Origin: Chionoecetes opilio | Taxonomy: Eukaryota; Arthropoda; Malacostraca; Decapoda; Majidae | NCBI GenBank assembly: GCA_016584305.1 | Contig: JACEEZ010016532.1 | Span: forward strand, 1-64,000 | Direction: 5' to 3' | Length of the DNA stretch: 64,000 bases | In this document: positions 21,237 to 31,520 of the stretch, piece by piece | How the letters are laid out: each line of letters opens with the position of its first letter | Position numbering within the stretch: position 1 is the stretch's first letter | Position numbers and translations under genes: made by a program | The notes under the pieces: generated by a model | Told to the model about the DNA's origin: nothing | Databases searched by the model: none | The model's input: the letters and a program-made list of their open reading frames with translations, nothing else

Positions 21237-21575
21237 TCCAAAAATTCCGAGACCACCCATGAAAAACACATCATGCCTGATTTAAATTTGGCCACCATCC
21301 TCCTAAAAGTAGTCACTTTGTGCAGCAATACACCGCTACCAGTGCTTTTGCATGATTGGAATACTTACTGGAAGTATGTTTTTCAATCTTCTCAAGCACC
21401 CTCTGCAAATTATACTGTATCTCCTCCTGTCGAGATGGCAAACCTTCAGTTTGAACTTCATCTCAGGGAAGAGGAAGAAATTGCAGAAAGCCAAATACAG
21501 ATTTGGCTCCATGCGACTTCTTCCTCTTCCCAAGATGAAGCTGACACTGAAGGTTTGCAGTTTTGACCCCATGGA
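21237..21575 (-). pseudogene. Mariner-like transposase remnant in the ARB2A intron
   Basis: The minus strand contains FCNFFLFPEMKFKLK, close to the mariner DFFLFPxxK motif that holds the third catalytic acidic residue; here the aspartate is replaced. Stops and shifts follow. The neighbouring GGCCACCATCC stretch also matches the mariner fragments at 4590 and 8740. It sits within the 561-bp intron between the two ARB2A exons. Confidence 0.6.
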
Positions 21576-21778
21576 GGAGACCCACTCCTAAGACTTAAGC
21601 TCCATTTCCCACTCTGTGACACGCCTAGGTTTCTTTTTCTGAGACACTTGTGTTACAGAAATATATTAGCATATTAATTACATTTTACATTGACTCTATA
21701 TTGACAACTTGATATCTTGAAACCACAGTTATTGGCTGTCTCTCTTCCTGTTACTCACTAGTAATGCATCACTTTCAG

Positions 21779-21908
21779 GTTGATCATCAATGGCTCCTTG
21801 AAGTCTGGTTCACAGATTCCATTTATCCAGAAGGCCCAGAAGGAGGGGTATGGCATTCTGGTCACCAATACTAATGACAATCACCGGGCAGGCAAAGACA
21901 AGATTGAG
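21779..21908 (+). CDS. ARB2A: ARB2A/FAM172A homologue, next internal exon
   Basis: This 130-bp exon follows a TTTCAG acceptor (to 21778) and precedes GTACCT (21909). With the two bases carried over it reads [20 protein letters not shown], then [15 protein letters not shown]. This continues the Arb2 domain exactly as in FAM172A, where the same LIIN...GSQIPFI...GYGI order occurs. It ends in phase 0 after KDKIE. The remaining exons, with the serine-hydrolase-like part, are not visible in this window, so the following intron is very long or runs past the window. Confidence 0.88.
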
Positions 21909-22430
21909 GTACCTCAGAGAGCTCTTCTTTAATGGATGCTATTATGAGAGTTATGAATGAAGATTAAAAGCATCTAGCTTGGTTACAATCTTAATAGTTG
22001 ATGTTCTGTTTAAAAAAAATTCAGTAGTACCATTCTTTCTCTATGCCTTAACTTTAATTGTGTCACTGATATCCTATTCTTTCTAAAAACATCTGCAATT
22101 CATTAGTAAAAAGCAAGAGAAATCTAATTTATTAAGCATCCAATATGTCATCCTTCTTCTATTATTATTCTTTCTGTTTAACGTCAGATTTTCCCATAAT
22201 ATCTTATGGAGTTAAATGGCCTAAGTTACGCTTCCAACTATCTCTATCCATTGCCTTCAATGCCCAATGCTGCCAGTTCCTCTTCAACACACTGCCTCCA
22301 TGTCTTCCTTGGCCTGCCCGGTGGACGGCAACCTGACACTTCCACTCCAACAGCTCCCCCCAATACCTCGACAACTTCTCTCTTCTTCACGTACCCAAAC
22401 CACCTCAATCTCCTTACTCTCAGCACTGTA

Positions 22431-23108
22431 CACACAACCCTCGTTTTCCCAAACTAATTGGGGGGAGCACTGGTCCGGGAACCGCAAAAGTCCGGTAATC
22501 ACAACAGTCCGAGGCCATTACCCACCCCCGGACGTTTATCCTACCCTAGTATTTACTGTCCGGCAACCGCCAATATCAACTACCCCGCCGCTGGACTTTT
22601 ATGTCCGCTGAGCATGCTGCCACCTGGCGGGAGGCAGCAGAAAGTGTTCAATAGTCTCAAGAGACGTTCCTGCACCAGGGGCAGTGGGGGTCAGGGGACT
22701 GACGGAGGCGCTGCAGGTGAACGTGAGTGTCGTGTGCCCAAATGTAAACAGTACGACCGCTGAGCATGCTGCCAACTGGCGGGAGGCAGCAGAAAGTGTT
22801 CAATACTCTCAAAGATGTTCCTGCACCAGGGGTAGTGGGGGTCAGGGGACTAACGGAGGCAGTGCAGGTGAACCGTGAGTCGTGTGTCCAAATGTAAACA
22901 ATACGACTGCTGAGCATGCTGCCACCTGGCGGGAGGCACGGACACTGACCAGGGGTGACAGGAGACGCTCAGACCGCCGGACAACTTTGTCAATTTACGG
23001 ACTGGACCAGGCATTTGTCCGGGACTCTGACACATCCCCGGACCTCGGATTTTGTCCGGCAAATCCGATATCCGGGAAATGGAGGTCCGGGAAAATGAGG
23101 GTTGTGTG
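22431..23108. mobile_element. TIR element, CACACAACCC family, copy 3
   Basis: The ends CACACAACCCTCGTTTTCCC and its inverse (to 23108) are cleaner than in copies 1 and 2. The flanks are GTAC...GTAC, readable as a TA or a GTAC duplication. It splits the family B LINE between the conserved CGLKK and RVRRLRW segments. The interior holds two tandem copies (near 22625-22760 and 22785-22910) of a roughly 150-bp piece of the captured LINE 3' region. Confidence 0.85.
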
Positions 23109-24310
23109 TACTCGGTTTCTTCAATCCACATTTTATTGCCAACTCTTCACTGGACACTTCATATCTCCATGTGATCCCAGCCACATACCTCAACATTCTC
23201 CGATCACAACCAACCAACACATACTCCAACTTCTTAATCAAAGCCCATGTCTCAAAACCATACAGAAATAGTGATATTATTACATGCTTCAAATACTCTT
23301 CGTCTGTTTTTTAGTGGAATACTCTTGTTTAATCAGCAGTCCCGCTATCTCTCTCCACTTCATCCATGTAGTTGCTACCCGTTCTTTTACTGCTCTCTTC
23401 ACTCCACCCTCCGCTATCTAGCATTTCACTAAGATAACAAACAATTTTCACTTCTTCTAATACATCACTATTCACTTCTATAGTTTCCACTATTCACTTC
23501 TATAGTTTCTACCTCTTCCTCTTATAGCTGCCACCCTCCGTTGATTCTTCTTACACACGCTGGACAGCAGAAATCTACACCCTATTCAGGCTTCCTAGTC
23601 CCAAACATCTTTATGGCACCACTTGTTACATTCCTTGCAAACAAGTGGAGTTTACTCCTACTCCATTACCGCACACACCACAGGGAAACCTTCCCATTTA
23701 ATTTTTTGCTCTATTTTCTTGCCTGTTACCATCATCTTCATCATAGACATATTCACCTTTAGACCTCTTCTCTCCATTGCTTGGTTCAATCTATAAATCT
23801 CGTCTCAACCTCCTCCTTTGGCTCAGCTCTTAAAGTAATCGTCCAGACCATTTCATCATTCCTGATTTGATGCAGTTAGAGTATAGCCATTATCGAGTGT
23901 ATCAACAATATGTTGTCACTTTTTGCATCCAGTCAGCCGTTTTTTAATAATCTGCAATCAAAATCTGTAAATTCCCCGAGCTTCGAAAACGCTGTTGGCA
24001 ACTGGCAGACGATGCGCCATGGCTCAGTGACGTAACAGGAGGAAGGCCTCCTCTCTCCGTGCTGATCAAAAGCACGTAAACACAAGAGATAATATAGTAC
24101 TGAAGATTTTGGGTGTTTCTGATAGATTTTTTTTGCAATATGCCACATGCATGCATCCTTTATTGGGTGCAGCAAGACAGCTGTGCCTTTCGAGAAAAGT
24201 TTGCACACGTTTCCGACTGATACGACAACGTTAAATGTATTGAAAAGATTAGTGCGGCGGACTGGAACGGGAAGTTGAAATTGGCAAGGATTTGTAGTGA
24301 TACACTCACC

Positions 24311-24388
24311 ATACACACACACACACACACCACACACACACTACACACACACACACACACACACCACACACACCACACACACACACAC
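24311..24388. repeat. (AC)n microsatellite, 5' side of the LINE copy
   Basis: This is a CA tract with CCA interruptions. Its last ACACG is followed directly by LINE sequence (TAGAAAGTAAAGAGGACTGTG). Confidence 0.97.
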
Positions 24389-25215
24389 GTAGAAAGTAAA
24401 GAGGACTGTGAGGATTTACAAAAGGATCTAGATAAGATTTTCAGATGGAGTCAAATATAGGAAATGGAGTTTAATGCCAAAAAGTGTAAAGTGATGGAAA
24501 TGGGCAGTAGCAAAAAGAGACAGAGAGGAAAGTATTCGATGGGAAATGAATGGATAATCAAAACAAAGGTCGAAAAAGATCTGGGAATATGGATTAAGGA
24601 CAATTTGTCACCAGAGAAGCATATAAACAAGATCACAGGAGATACATACCAGTGCTGAGGAATATAAGAATGGCATTCAAATATCTGGATGAAGAGATGA
24701 TCAGAATTGATAACATCTCTGATTCGACCAAGGTTGGAATATGTGGCAGTGATTTGGTCACACATAAAAAGAAGGATATAAGGAAGATTGAGAGAATACA
24801 AAGAGCAGCCACAAAAATGGCTCCAAGCCTGAGAGATTTACCATATGAAGAAAGCCTTTCAAGACTAAAACTCCTAACTCTTGAGAAAAGAAGAGAAAGG
24901 GGAGATTTTATAGCAGTGTATAGAGCATCAATGGGTCTGGAAAAAATTGATAGAGAAGATCTGTTTGTGTGGGACGACAGAAGTACAAGAGGTTATGAGA
25001 AGAAATTGAAAAGGACAACATGCAAGAAGGATATAAAAAAATACAGCCTCCCGTATAGAAGCATAGAAGCCTGGAACAACCTTGATGCAAAAGTGATTAA
25101 TGCAAGAAGTATGCAGGACTTCAAAGGCAAACTGGATAATAGTAGATTTGGAGACGGGACAGTACGAGCATAGCTCTTTTCCTGTATGTTACAACTAGGT
25201 AAATACAACTAGGTA
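24389..25215 (+). mobile_element. 5'-truncated LINE copy between (AC)n tracts
   Basis: It matches 12081-12890 of the full-length LINE and begins just after the FADD region. The longest open frame (24652-25173) ends ...FGDGTVRA, probably the true C-terminus of ORF2. The 3' end has ACAACTAGGTAAATACAACTAGGTAATAC and then (AC)n to about 25260. Small indels break the frame near 24455 and 24652. Confidence 0.88.
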
Positions 25216-25370
25216 ATACACACACACACACACTCACCACACACTCACAAACACACACTAGTCACCACCCTATGCGGCCGCCGTCCCCATGCGGCTGCCC
25301 GTATGATCCACATATATAGAGGGTAGTCGCGCGGAGCAAACTATTGTTATACGTATATGTTTATTGTACG

Positions 25371-25406
25371 TTATGTTTAACATATATAACTATATGTTAA
25401 ACATAA
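25371..25406. repeat. Perfect hairpin, 16-bp arms and 4-base loop
   Basis: The left arm TTATGTTTAACATATA (25371-25386) and right arm TATATGTTAAACATAA (25391-25406) are exact inverses around TAAC. It lies just before the AACCT-rich minisatellite. Confidence 0.95.
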
Positions 25407-25411
25407 GATAT

Positions 25412-25630
25412 GTCATAAGTTACTAACCTAACCTCACTATAATCCCTAAAAATTACTAACCTAACCTAACCTCACTATAACCCCCTAAAAGTTACTAACC
25501 TAACCTCACTATAACCCCTAAAAGTTACTAACCTAACCTCACTATAACCCCTAAAAGTTACTAACCTAATCCTACCATAACCCCCTAAAAGTTACTAACC
25601 TAACCTCACTATAACCCCCTAAAAGTTACT
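25412..25630. repeat. AACCT-rich minisatellite
   Basis: About six units of roughly 33 bp read GTTACTAACCTAACCTCACTATAACCCCCTAAAA. The AACCTAACCT core equals two arthropod TTAGG telomere repeats on the other strand, but the array is interstitial. GC-rich GCGGCCGC motifs in opposite orientation lie on both sides (25276 and 25645). Confidence 0.9.
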
Positions 25631-25679
25631 TATATTGCCGTAGGCGGCCGCATGGGGCCCGCGGCTGCATTGGGGATGT

Positions 25680-26240
25680 TGTGAGTTGTTGTGTGTAAGG
25701 GGTTGTTGTGTGTAAGGGGTTGTTGTGTGTAAGGGGTTGTTGTGTGTAAGGGGTTGTTGTGTGTAAGGGGTTGTGTGTGTAGGGTTGTATGTTAAGGGGG
25801 TTGTTGTGTGTAAGGGGTTGTTGTGTGTAAGGGGTTGTTGTGTGTAAGGAGTTGTTGTGTGTAAGGGATTGTTGTGTGTAAGGGGGTTGTTGTGTGTAAG
25901 GGGTTGTGTGTGTAAGGGGTTGTTGTGTGTAAGGGGTTGTTTGTGTAAAGGGTGTTGTGTGTAAGGGTTGTTGGTTGTATAAAGGGTTGTTGTGTGTAAA
26001 GGGGTTGTTGGGTAAAGGGTTGTGTGTGTAGGGGTTGTTGTGTGTAAGGGTTTGTTTGTGTAAGGGGTTGTGTTGTAAGGGGTTGTTGTTGTAAGGGGTT
26101 GTTGTGGTAAGGGTTGTTGTGTGTAAGGGTTTGTGTGTAAGGGGTTGTTGTGTGTAAGGGGTGTTGTGTGTTAAGGGGTTGTTGTGTGTAAGGGGTTGTT
26201 GTGTGTAAGGGGGTTGTTGTGTGTAGGGGTTGTTATTGCG
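25680..26240. repeat. 17-bp minisatellite
   Basis: The unit is TTGTTGTGTGTAAGGGG, repeated about 33 times with indels. It ends near 26240. Confidence 0.95.
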
Positions 26241-26780
26241 CTAACACTGTCGTCCCCCGTATTCGGACGAGGTTGTTTTCCCCATAGATACGCGAGCAGC
26301 TCATTATTTGGTCTCAATTGAGCATCCCTACCTAATCTGTCCAGCGACAGATTTCCTTTGGGCTGACACCGAAGGTACAATCGCCATCATAACATTGCCG
26401 CAGGTGTCAGACAGATGTTTACATGGAGCGTTCCTCCTCTGACTCATTTAAAAACATCATACCCGTTGGAGGAGAATTTTTTTTCGCGTGATTTTACAAA
26501 AGAATTTTTTACAAAATAAGACCTGGAATTAATTTTTTTGGGGATAGGGTTTTGAAAGTACATTCAACTAATTAGGCAAAAACAAATGGGTCTGGACGAT
26601 TACTTTAGACTAAACATTGCATATAGCACCTCCCATGGATCTCTGTTCTGCACTCCTTTGTGACTTCTTCCCTTCACTACACAACAAAAGGGATGAGGAA
26701 ATGAGCCTTGATGCACCCCACCTATTTCAAGGCATCTGAGTCCTCCCAGTACTCTCCCTTGATCTCGACCCTTGTACAGT

Positions 26781-27882
26781 CAACAATCATTGGGGCATAG
26801 CTGGGGGTGGCGTCGCCTTGCCACCCTTAAACGGCCCCTCTCGTGACACTACGCGGAGTCCCATGCAGGCTCCCTTCCCCTACCAAGCAGCTCTCGACAA
26901 GAAACATCAATTGCTCCCGCCATGAGCCTTGTGGGTGCCCCTTGGCCTTCCAGCCCGGGTATGTCTCTACAGATACAACCAGATGGGAGGACGGTTTCAG
27001 GGTGCGTGCCACATGCTATAGCCAAAGTTGGCGCTGACGGACTATGGGAAGTAATAGGCTCGATTCAGTCTCTCAGTGCAATCGCTGATTGCACAGTAAT
27101 CTCCCAGCGATCCCGATTCTGCGAAGACCTTATTACCAAAGGGAAACAATGTTCGTCTTCACTATTTATATCCATGTCTCACAAAATATAGAGTAAGAAG
27201 GCATCACAAGGGACTTGAAAATCCCGGGTCTTTGTCCCCCCTGCACAGGTTACAGACAACCCAAATATCCTGTGAGCGATCCATAACACCATGGGCTATG
27301 CCAATCCCCTAAGACTTCTTGACGTGACCTGCCTCATATGGACGGGCGCTCCCAAAGTATTAAAATTTTCCAAGATCTCAATGTCTTGCCCACGCTGAAC
27401 AAATTGTACTGCTTCATCTAGAAACCTCGAAACACCTGGCCCTTGTCTGAGCCAGGAGACCTCAAGTCCCAAAGGCTGTCCCTCCTCGTGCGGGCCCCTC
27501 GAGACCCATCACAAGCCCCCAGAATCAGAAAAGTTATGCATCATCGGAAAAAACAAGATCAGTGATTTTGGTTTGCCGACATGCTCCACAATCATTTGAT
27601 CACAACTTTGCCCAATCCCAGTCCATACAAAGTTTAAAAAGTGGGGGAAAGGGACGCCCCCTTGCCTCACTGCGTATTAACAGGAAAAAAGCTGGATACA
27701 CCTCCCCCACACTTCAAAGCACTTCAGTCCCAGTTTACAGACCAGTTATAAACCAATAGTCATTGCAGGAATCCCGCGAAAGTCGCAGAAGATCCCAGAG
27801 TTACTCACGATGCACCGAGTCAAACGCCTTCTTGAGATTAACATAGGCTGCAAGCATCCCCTGTCGAAACTCACGTCGGCGT
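26781..27882 (-). mobile_element. RTE-like LINE, family A, truncated insertion with 9-bp target duplication
   Basis: TTGTACAGT occurs at 26772-26780 and again at 27883-27891, bracketing the insertion; the outer flanks join as family B LINE. The minus strand is a frameshifted piece of the same reverse transcriptase as 43123-44556. Its 3' end is at 26781, and it is 5'-truncated at 27882 inside the DLKKAF region. The 3' end lacks a poly(A) tail and reads as a CATTG/ATTGTTG-type terminus. Confidence 0.88.
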
Positions 27883-28043
27883 TTGTACAGTGCCATTATC
27901 AAACTTACAAGCCACTTGGTACCTTCTGTCTTCGTAATGCCCATCTATTTGCTCTTTTTGGAATCTTGTTAATGCCTTTTCCAAACCCACAAATGCATGA
28001 TACAGCCTTTTTTCTTCTCCTTATATGTGCTTCCAAATATATA

Positions 28044-28352
28044 CAGGAGAACCTCATTTAACCGCATTCAAACAACGGAAGCCTCAAAACAACGGCACTA
28101 ATCAAACCCAGGCTTTTTTTTTTTTTTTTTTTTTTTCACTGATAACTCTGGAACTCTCTTCCTGTTTCTATTTTTCCCCTTTCCTATAATTTTAATCTTT
28201 TCAAAAGAAGAGTAACAAGACACTCTCGAACTAAATTGGCTCACCCTCTTTTTTATTTATTCTCTGACTGTCTTCTTTATAGGGACTGGCAACAAAGCGG
28301 ATTTTTTGTGTTACCCATTTTTGTTGTGCCCTTGGCTGGTTCCTTGCGATGG

Positions 28353-28386
<34 letters not shown>

Positions 28387-28486
28387 ATTTTGGGCGATTC
28401 CAAAAGAGAAAATCTTAAAACAACGGCAAAATGAGTTATCCGGCATGCGCTCCCCCCCGAGGGTGCCGGATAACGGGGTTCTCCTG
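28044..28486. mobile_element. TIR element with internal T and A tracts, copy 1
   Basis: The ends CAGGAGAACCTCATTTAACC and GATAACGGGGTTCTCCTG are inverse and flanked by TA (28042-28043 and 28487-28488). A run of about 24 T follows GGC in the left half and a run of about 33 A lies in the right half, so the interior can fold on itself. CAG termini plus TA suggest pogo/Tigger ancestry. The second copy is 32605-33082. Confidence 0.88.
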
Positions 28487-28489
28487 TAG

Positions 28490-28498
28490 TATTAGTAT

Positions 28499-28536
<38 letters not shown>

Positions 28537-28626
28537 CATTATTTATTATTATTAGTATTATTAGTATTAGTATTAGTATTATTATTATATTTTATACTAT
28601 TATTACTATTATTACTTTTATTACTA

Positions 28627-28673
<47 letters not shown>

Positions 28674-28729
28674 GTTTTGTTATTTTATTATTTTATTATT
28701 ATTGTTATTGTTATTGTTATTGTTGTTAT

Positions 28730-28760
<31 letters not shown>

Positions 28761-28770
28761 TTATTATCAT
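28490..28770. repeat. (ATT)n microsatellite
   Basis: Imperfect trinucleotide array with ATTAGT, GTT and TTTT variants. Confidence 0.95.
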
Positions 28771-29320
28771 GAAAACGGAAGGGAAGTGGAAGGAAAAACC
28801 AAAAAAAGTCAAGGAGAAATATAAAAGGTGATGAGAAGAAATAGGAGCAGTGTGGTAACGTTGTGGTGAGAATAAGGAAACAGGTGATAGTGGATAAAGG
28901 TGGGGAGGAAGGAACACTGGCAGAGAAGGGACGCGTGGGAGGGTGTTGAGGGAGCCAGGCAGGAAAGGGAAAAGAATAATGGAGGGGTTTGGGTTTATTT
29001 ATATTATAGTGAAAAAAAAGATACTGAATATAATAAGGAACACTTCAAAGTTGCTTGCCTCACATTCTGGCTGGCAAGAACACACATATATAACTTGTAG
29101 GTTTAGAACACCAGGTAGTGATGCAGAACACAGCCATCGGTGACGCGTGGGTCACCACACGCATCCCCAGGTTCGCCACGCAAACACAGTCAAGAATACA
29201 AACAAAAACTCATGAAACTGAAAACAATGTTGTCCTGTAGTAGTAATGACGTGGGGCTGCCTCTTCACTGCCAGGAAATGCCAGTCCCTCTCTCATTCTT
29301 TTTTTTATCTTTTTTTCCAG
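28771..29320. other. No gene recognised
   Basis: Purine-rich sequence followed by mixed sequence. Two overlapping 66-residue frames show no known family. Confidence 0.4.
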
Positions 29321-29329
29321 ATTTTATTT

Positions 29330-29388
29330 TTTTTATTTTTTTTTATTTATTTTATTTTTATTTTTTTATGTATTTTATTTTTTTTTTT

Positions 29389-29461
<73 letters not shown>

Positions 29462-29510
29462 TTTTTTTTTTTTTTTTTATTTCATTTTATTTTATTTTTG
29501 CCACTTAGCG
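29330..29510 (-). repeat. Poly(T) tract, i.e. poly(A) on the minus strand
   Basis: A T-rich region contains a run of about 65 T. Read on the minus strand it is an A tract with AATAAA-like motifs, beginning about 20 bp after the last minus-strand ORF of the CCDC25-like copy. That position fits a retrocopy tail. The long phenylalanine frames across it are not genes. Confidence 0.8.
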
Positions 29511-29527
29511 GTGTCTTTCGGCAGATG

Positions 29528-30760
29528 TTAGAATCTGCTCACTCCTGATGGGAGTTCGGCGTCGCGGGCCTGGGTCTTCATCCTTTCTCTTCTGTTTGGA
29601 GGAGCCCTTGGTGCTGGCTCCCTGGCCTCTCTGCCCTTGCCCCCCTTGCTGCCCTTGTTGTCCTGAGGCACGGCCGCTGCCTTCTGCTTCTCAGGAAACA
29701 GCAGCTTCTTGAGCTCGGCAAGGGCGTAAGTCACGTCCTGGGGTTTTGCCCCCGTGAGGTGCGAATTCCTGGGCCCTCGCCTTGCGTGGGAGCTGCACGC
29801 GCACGTCAAAGCGTCGCTCCACCGTGGCGCGGCAGCCTGCAGCACGCTTCTTTTCTCTGCGCTCCCCGGGGGAAGCCGCACGTTGTCTCTGTCTCCGGCA
29901 CTGCGTCTCCTCCTTTTTTTCCTTCTTCATCACACTCTAAGTCTGAGCTATCCTCCTCGCGCCGCTCCCGCCGCCAAACGTCGCAGCTTGCCGCGGTGAC
30001 AGTGGGGCGGGATGCTGCTGCACCTTGATGGCCCCATGCGGGGTAAAGGACTCTTCGGGGCACAGCCTCGTCCTGCTCCCTCTATCCTTGCTGCTCCTGC
30101 TTCTGCTTTCTTTTCTTCAACTTATCCTCGGTTTCTGCTGCTGCCTCCCCTTTGGGCCCTGCTGCTGCTTCCCCTGCTCCGACTTGCGTTGAGAGGACCT
30201 TCCTCTTGGTGTTATTGAGGCGGTCCAGGGACCCTGTCGTCCGCCGGTTGACGAGGATCTTGCGCACCTCCTTGGCGCAGACGAAGCCCACCTCGCCGGC
30301 CTTCATGTGGCGGGTCTTGCTCGGGTTCGATCCCAGCGTTTTACACCACCACCACGTTGGCCAGCTTGTTGCCCTTGGCACTGTTGGCCTTTGCACAGCT
30401 GTGCCGCGTCGTTCAGAAGGACGGGGGCACGTCGCGCAGGGCCTGGCCGGGCCCCAGCTGGAGGTACACGTGGCCGAGGGCAAGGGTCCACATGAAAGAA
30501 CACGAGGCGCTCCGTCGCCTGCGCCAGGAGGTGGTCGTTCTCATGCTTGTCGGAGCCCATAAGGAGGGTGGCGGGGGGTGTCCACCACGCGCTGTGGAAG
30601 GTTATCACAGCGCCGCGTGGCCGCAGCAGCAGCTCGGGGGCGGAGGAGGGCGGGGCAGCGTCCTTGGTGACCGCCTTGGGGGCCTTGGTGGTGCTGGGTC
30701 CTGCCATTGAGGGCGGCGTGAAGGTCTTTAGTTTCATTGTGATTCCCTTTGCTTCATGAC
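29528..30760 (-). pseudogene. CCDC25-like (NFACT-R domain) intronless copy, frameshifted
   Basis: From about 30735 downward the minus strand reads AVITFHSA, then PPATLLMGSDKHEND and FFHVD, then in another frame LLNDAAQLCKG, then KTLGSNPSKTRHMKAGEVGF and KEVRKI followed by RLNNTKRK. This is the order of the NFACT-R domain in CCDC25 (VVDPPATLxMGxDKxEN, WFHVD, NDxAQLxK, WSNLKKT, GxVGF, KEV). Three or more frameshifts split it. No introns are visible and a poly(A) tract follows, so a processed pseudogene is likely. The part after 30080 is GC-rich and does not resemble the usual CCDC25 C-terminus. Confidence 0.62.
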
Positions 30761-30979
30761 CCTGAGTCTGATATACAGAGAAGGTTTCACGCAAAACAGG
30801 GAGGGTGGCAAAATTAAGGATGTCTTAAAAAAACACCTGATTGAACAAAGCCAAATAAAGGGCAGCAGTGATAGGAAGAGGGAGGAGTTTGCAGCAGCTT
30901 GGAGTTATGAAGAATGGAAAATTTGTAGGTTCTATTCTTCATAACTCCAAGCTGCTGCTAAAATCCTACCTTTCCCTTC

Positions 30980-31520
30980 CTTCTTTCCCGCACCACCACC
31001 ACCACCCCCCACTTCTTCTTCTTCTTCTCTTGCTCCTCATCCTAAACTCCTACCTCTCTTCCTGTTTCCCGCACTTTCTTCACTTCTATCACCACCAGTG
31101 ACCACCCCCACCTTCTGCCCTCCTGCTCCTGCTCCTCCCCTCCTGCCCCGTCCTTCTCCTGCTGCTCCTCCTGCTCGTCCTTTTCCTCCCGCTCCTCCTG
31201 CTCCTCCTGCTCCTTCTTCTCCTGCTCGTCCTTTACTCCTGATCCTCCTGCTCGTCCTTCTCTTGCTCGTCCTCCTCCTGCTCGTCCTTCTCCTGCTCGT
31301 CCTTCTGCTCTGCTTTCCCCCTGCCCCTCCTTCTCGCCCTCCTCTCCTGCTCCTACTCCTCCTGTTCGTCCTTCTCCTGCTCCTCCTCCTCCTGCCCTTC
31401 TTTCTCCATTCCTCCTGCACCTTCTTCTCTTGTTCCTCCTCCTCCTGCTCCTCCTTCCCTGCTTGTCCTCCTCTTGTTCCTCCTCCTCCTGCTTGTCCTT
31501 TTCCTGCTCCCCCTCCTCTG
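30980..31520. repeat. Pyrimidine-rich CTCCTG/CTCGTC repeat region
   Basis: Imperfect short repeats of CTCCTGCTC and CTCGTCCTTCT. They give long leucine/proline frames on one strand and arginine/glutamate frames on the other. I treat these as low complexity. Confidence 0.85.

Larger units (their letters stand above)
23831..26607. mobile_element. 2.8 kb TIR element of unknown superfamily
   Basis: The left end reads TAAAGTAATCGTCCAGACCA (23831) and the right end is its inverse, GGTCTGGACGATTACTTTA (to 26607), with about 23 bp nearly perfect. On both sides the sequence is family B LINE, contiguous when the element is removed. No transposase is recognisable. The interior carries an (AC)n tract with a LINE copy in it, a 16-bp hairpin, an AACCT-rich minisatellite and a 17-bp minisatellite. 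The target duplication is unclear. Confidence 0.75.
22145..28043 (-). mobile_element. RTE-like LINE, family B, split by at least four insertions
   Basis: Read from high to low coordinates, the LINE pieces are 28043-27892 (reverse transcriptase, DLKKAFD region), 26780-26608, 23830-23109 (containing YGFETWALIK and VGCDRRMLRYVAGITW) and 22430-22145 (RRLRWFGYV, then GRPRKTWRQC). The order matches the intact stretch at 15150-15840 plus the usual C-terminus of endonuclease-reverse transcriptases. The gaps are filled by a family A LINE (26781-27882), a 2.8 kb TIR element (23831-26607) and a CACACAACCC TIR element (22431-23108). A T/A-tract TIR element begins at 28044. It lies downstream of the ARB2A exons on the opposite strand. 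Confidence 0.82.

Noticed and set aside
25412..25630. Telomere or chromosome end
   Set aside because: The AACCT motif is part of a 33-bp unit with other sequence, and unique sequence continues on both sides.
29140..29548. Phenylalanine-rich frames of 100-122 residues
   Set aside because: Translation of the poly(T) tract.
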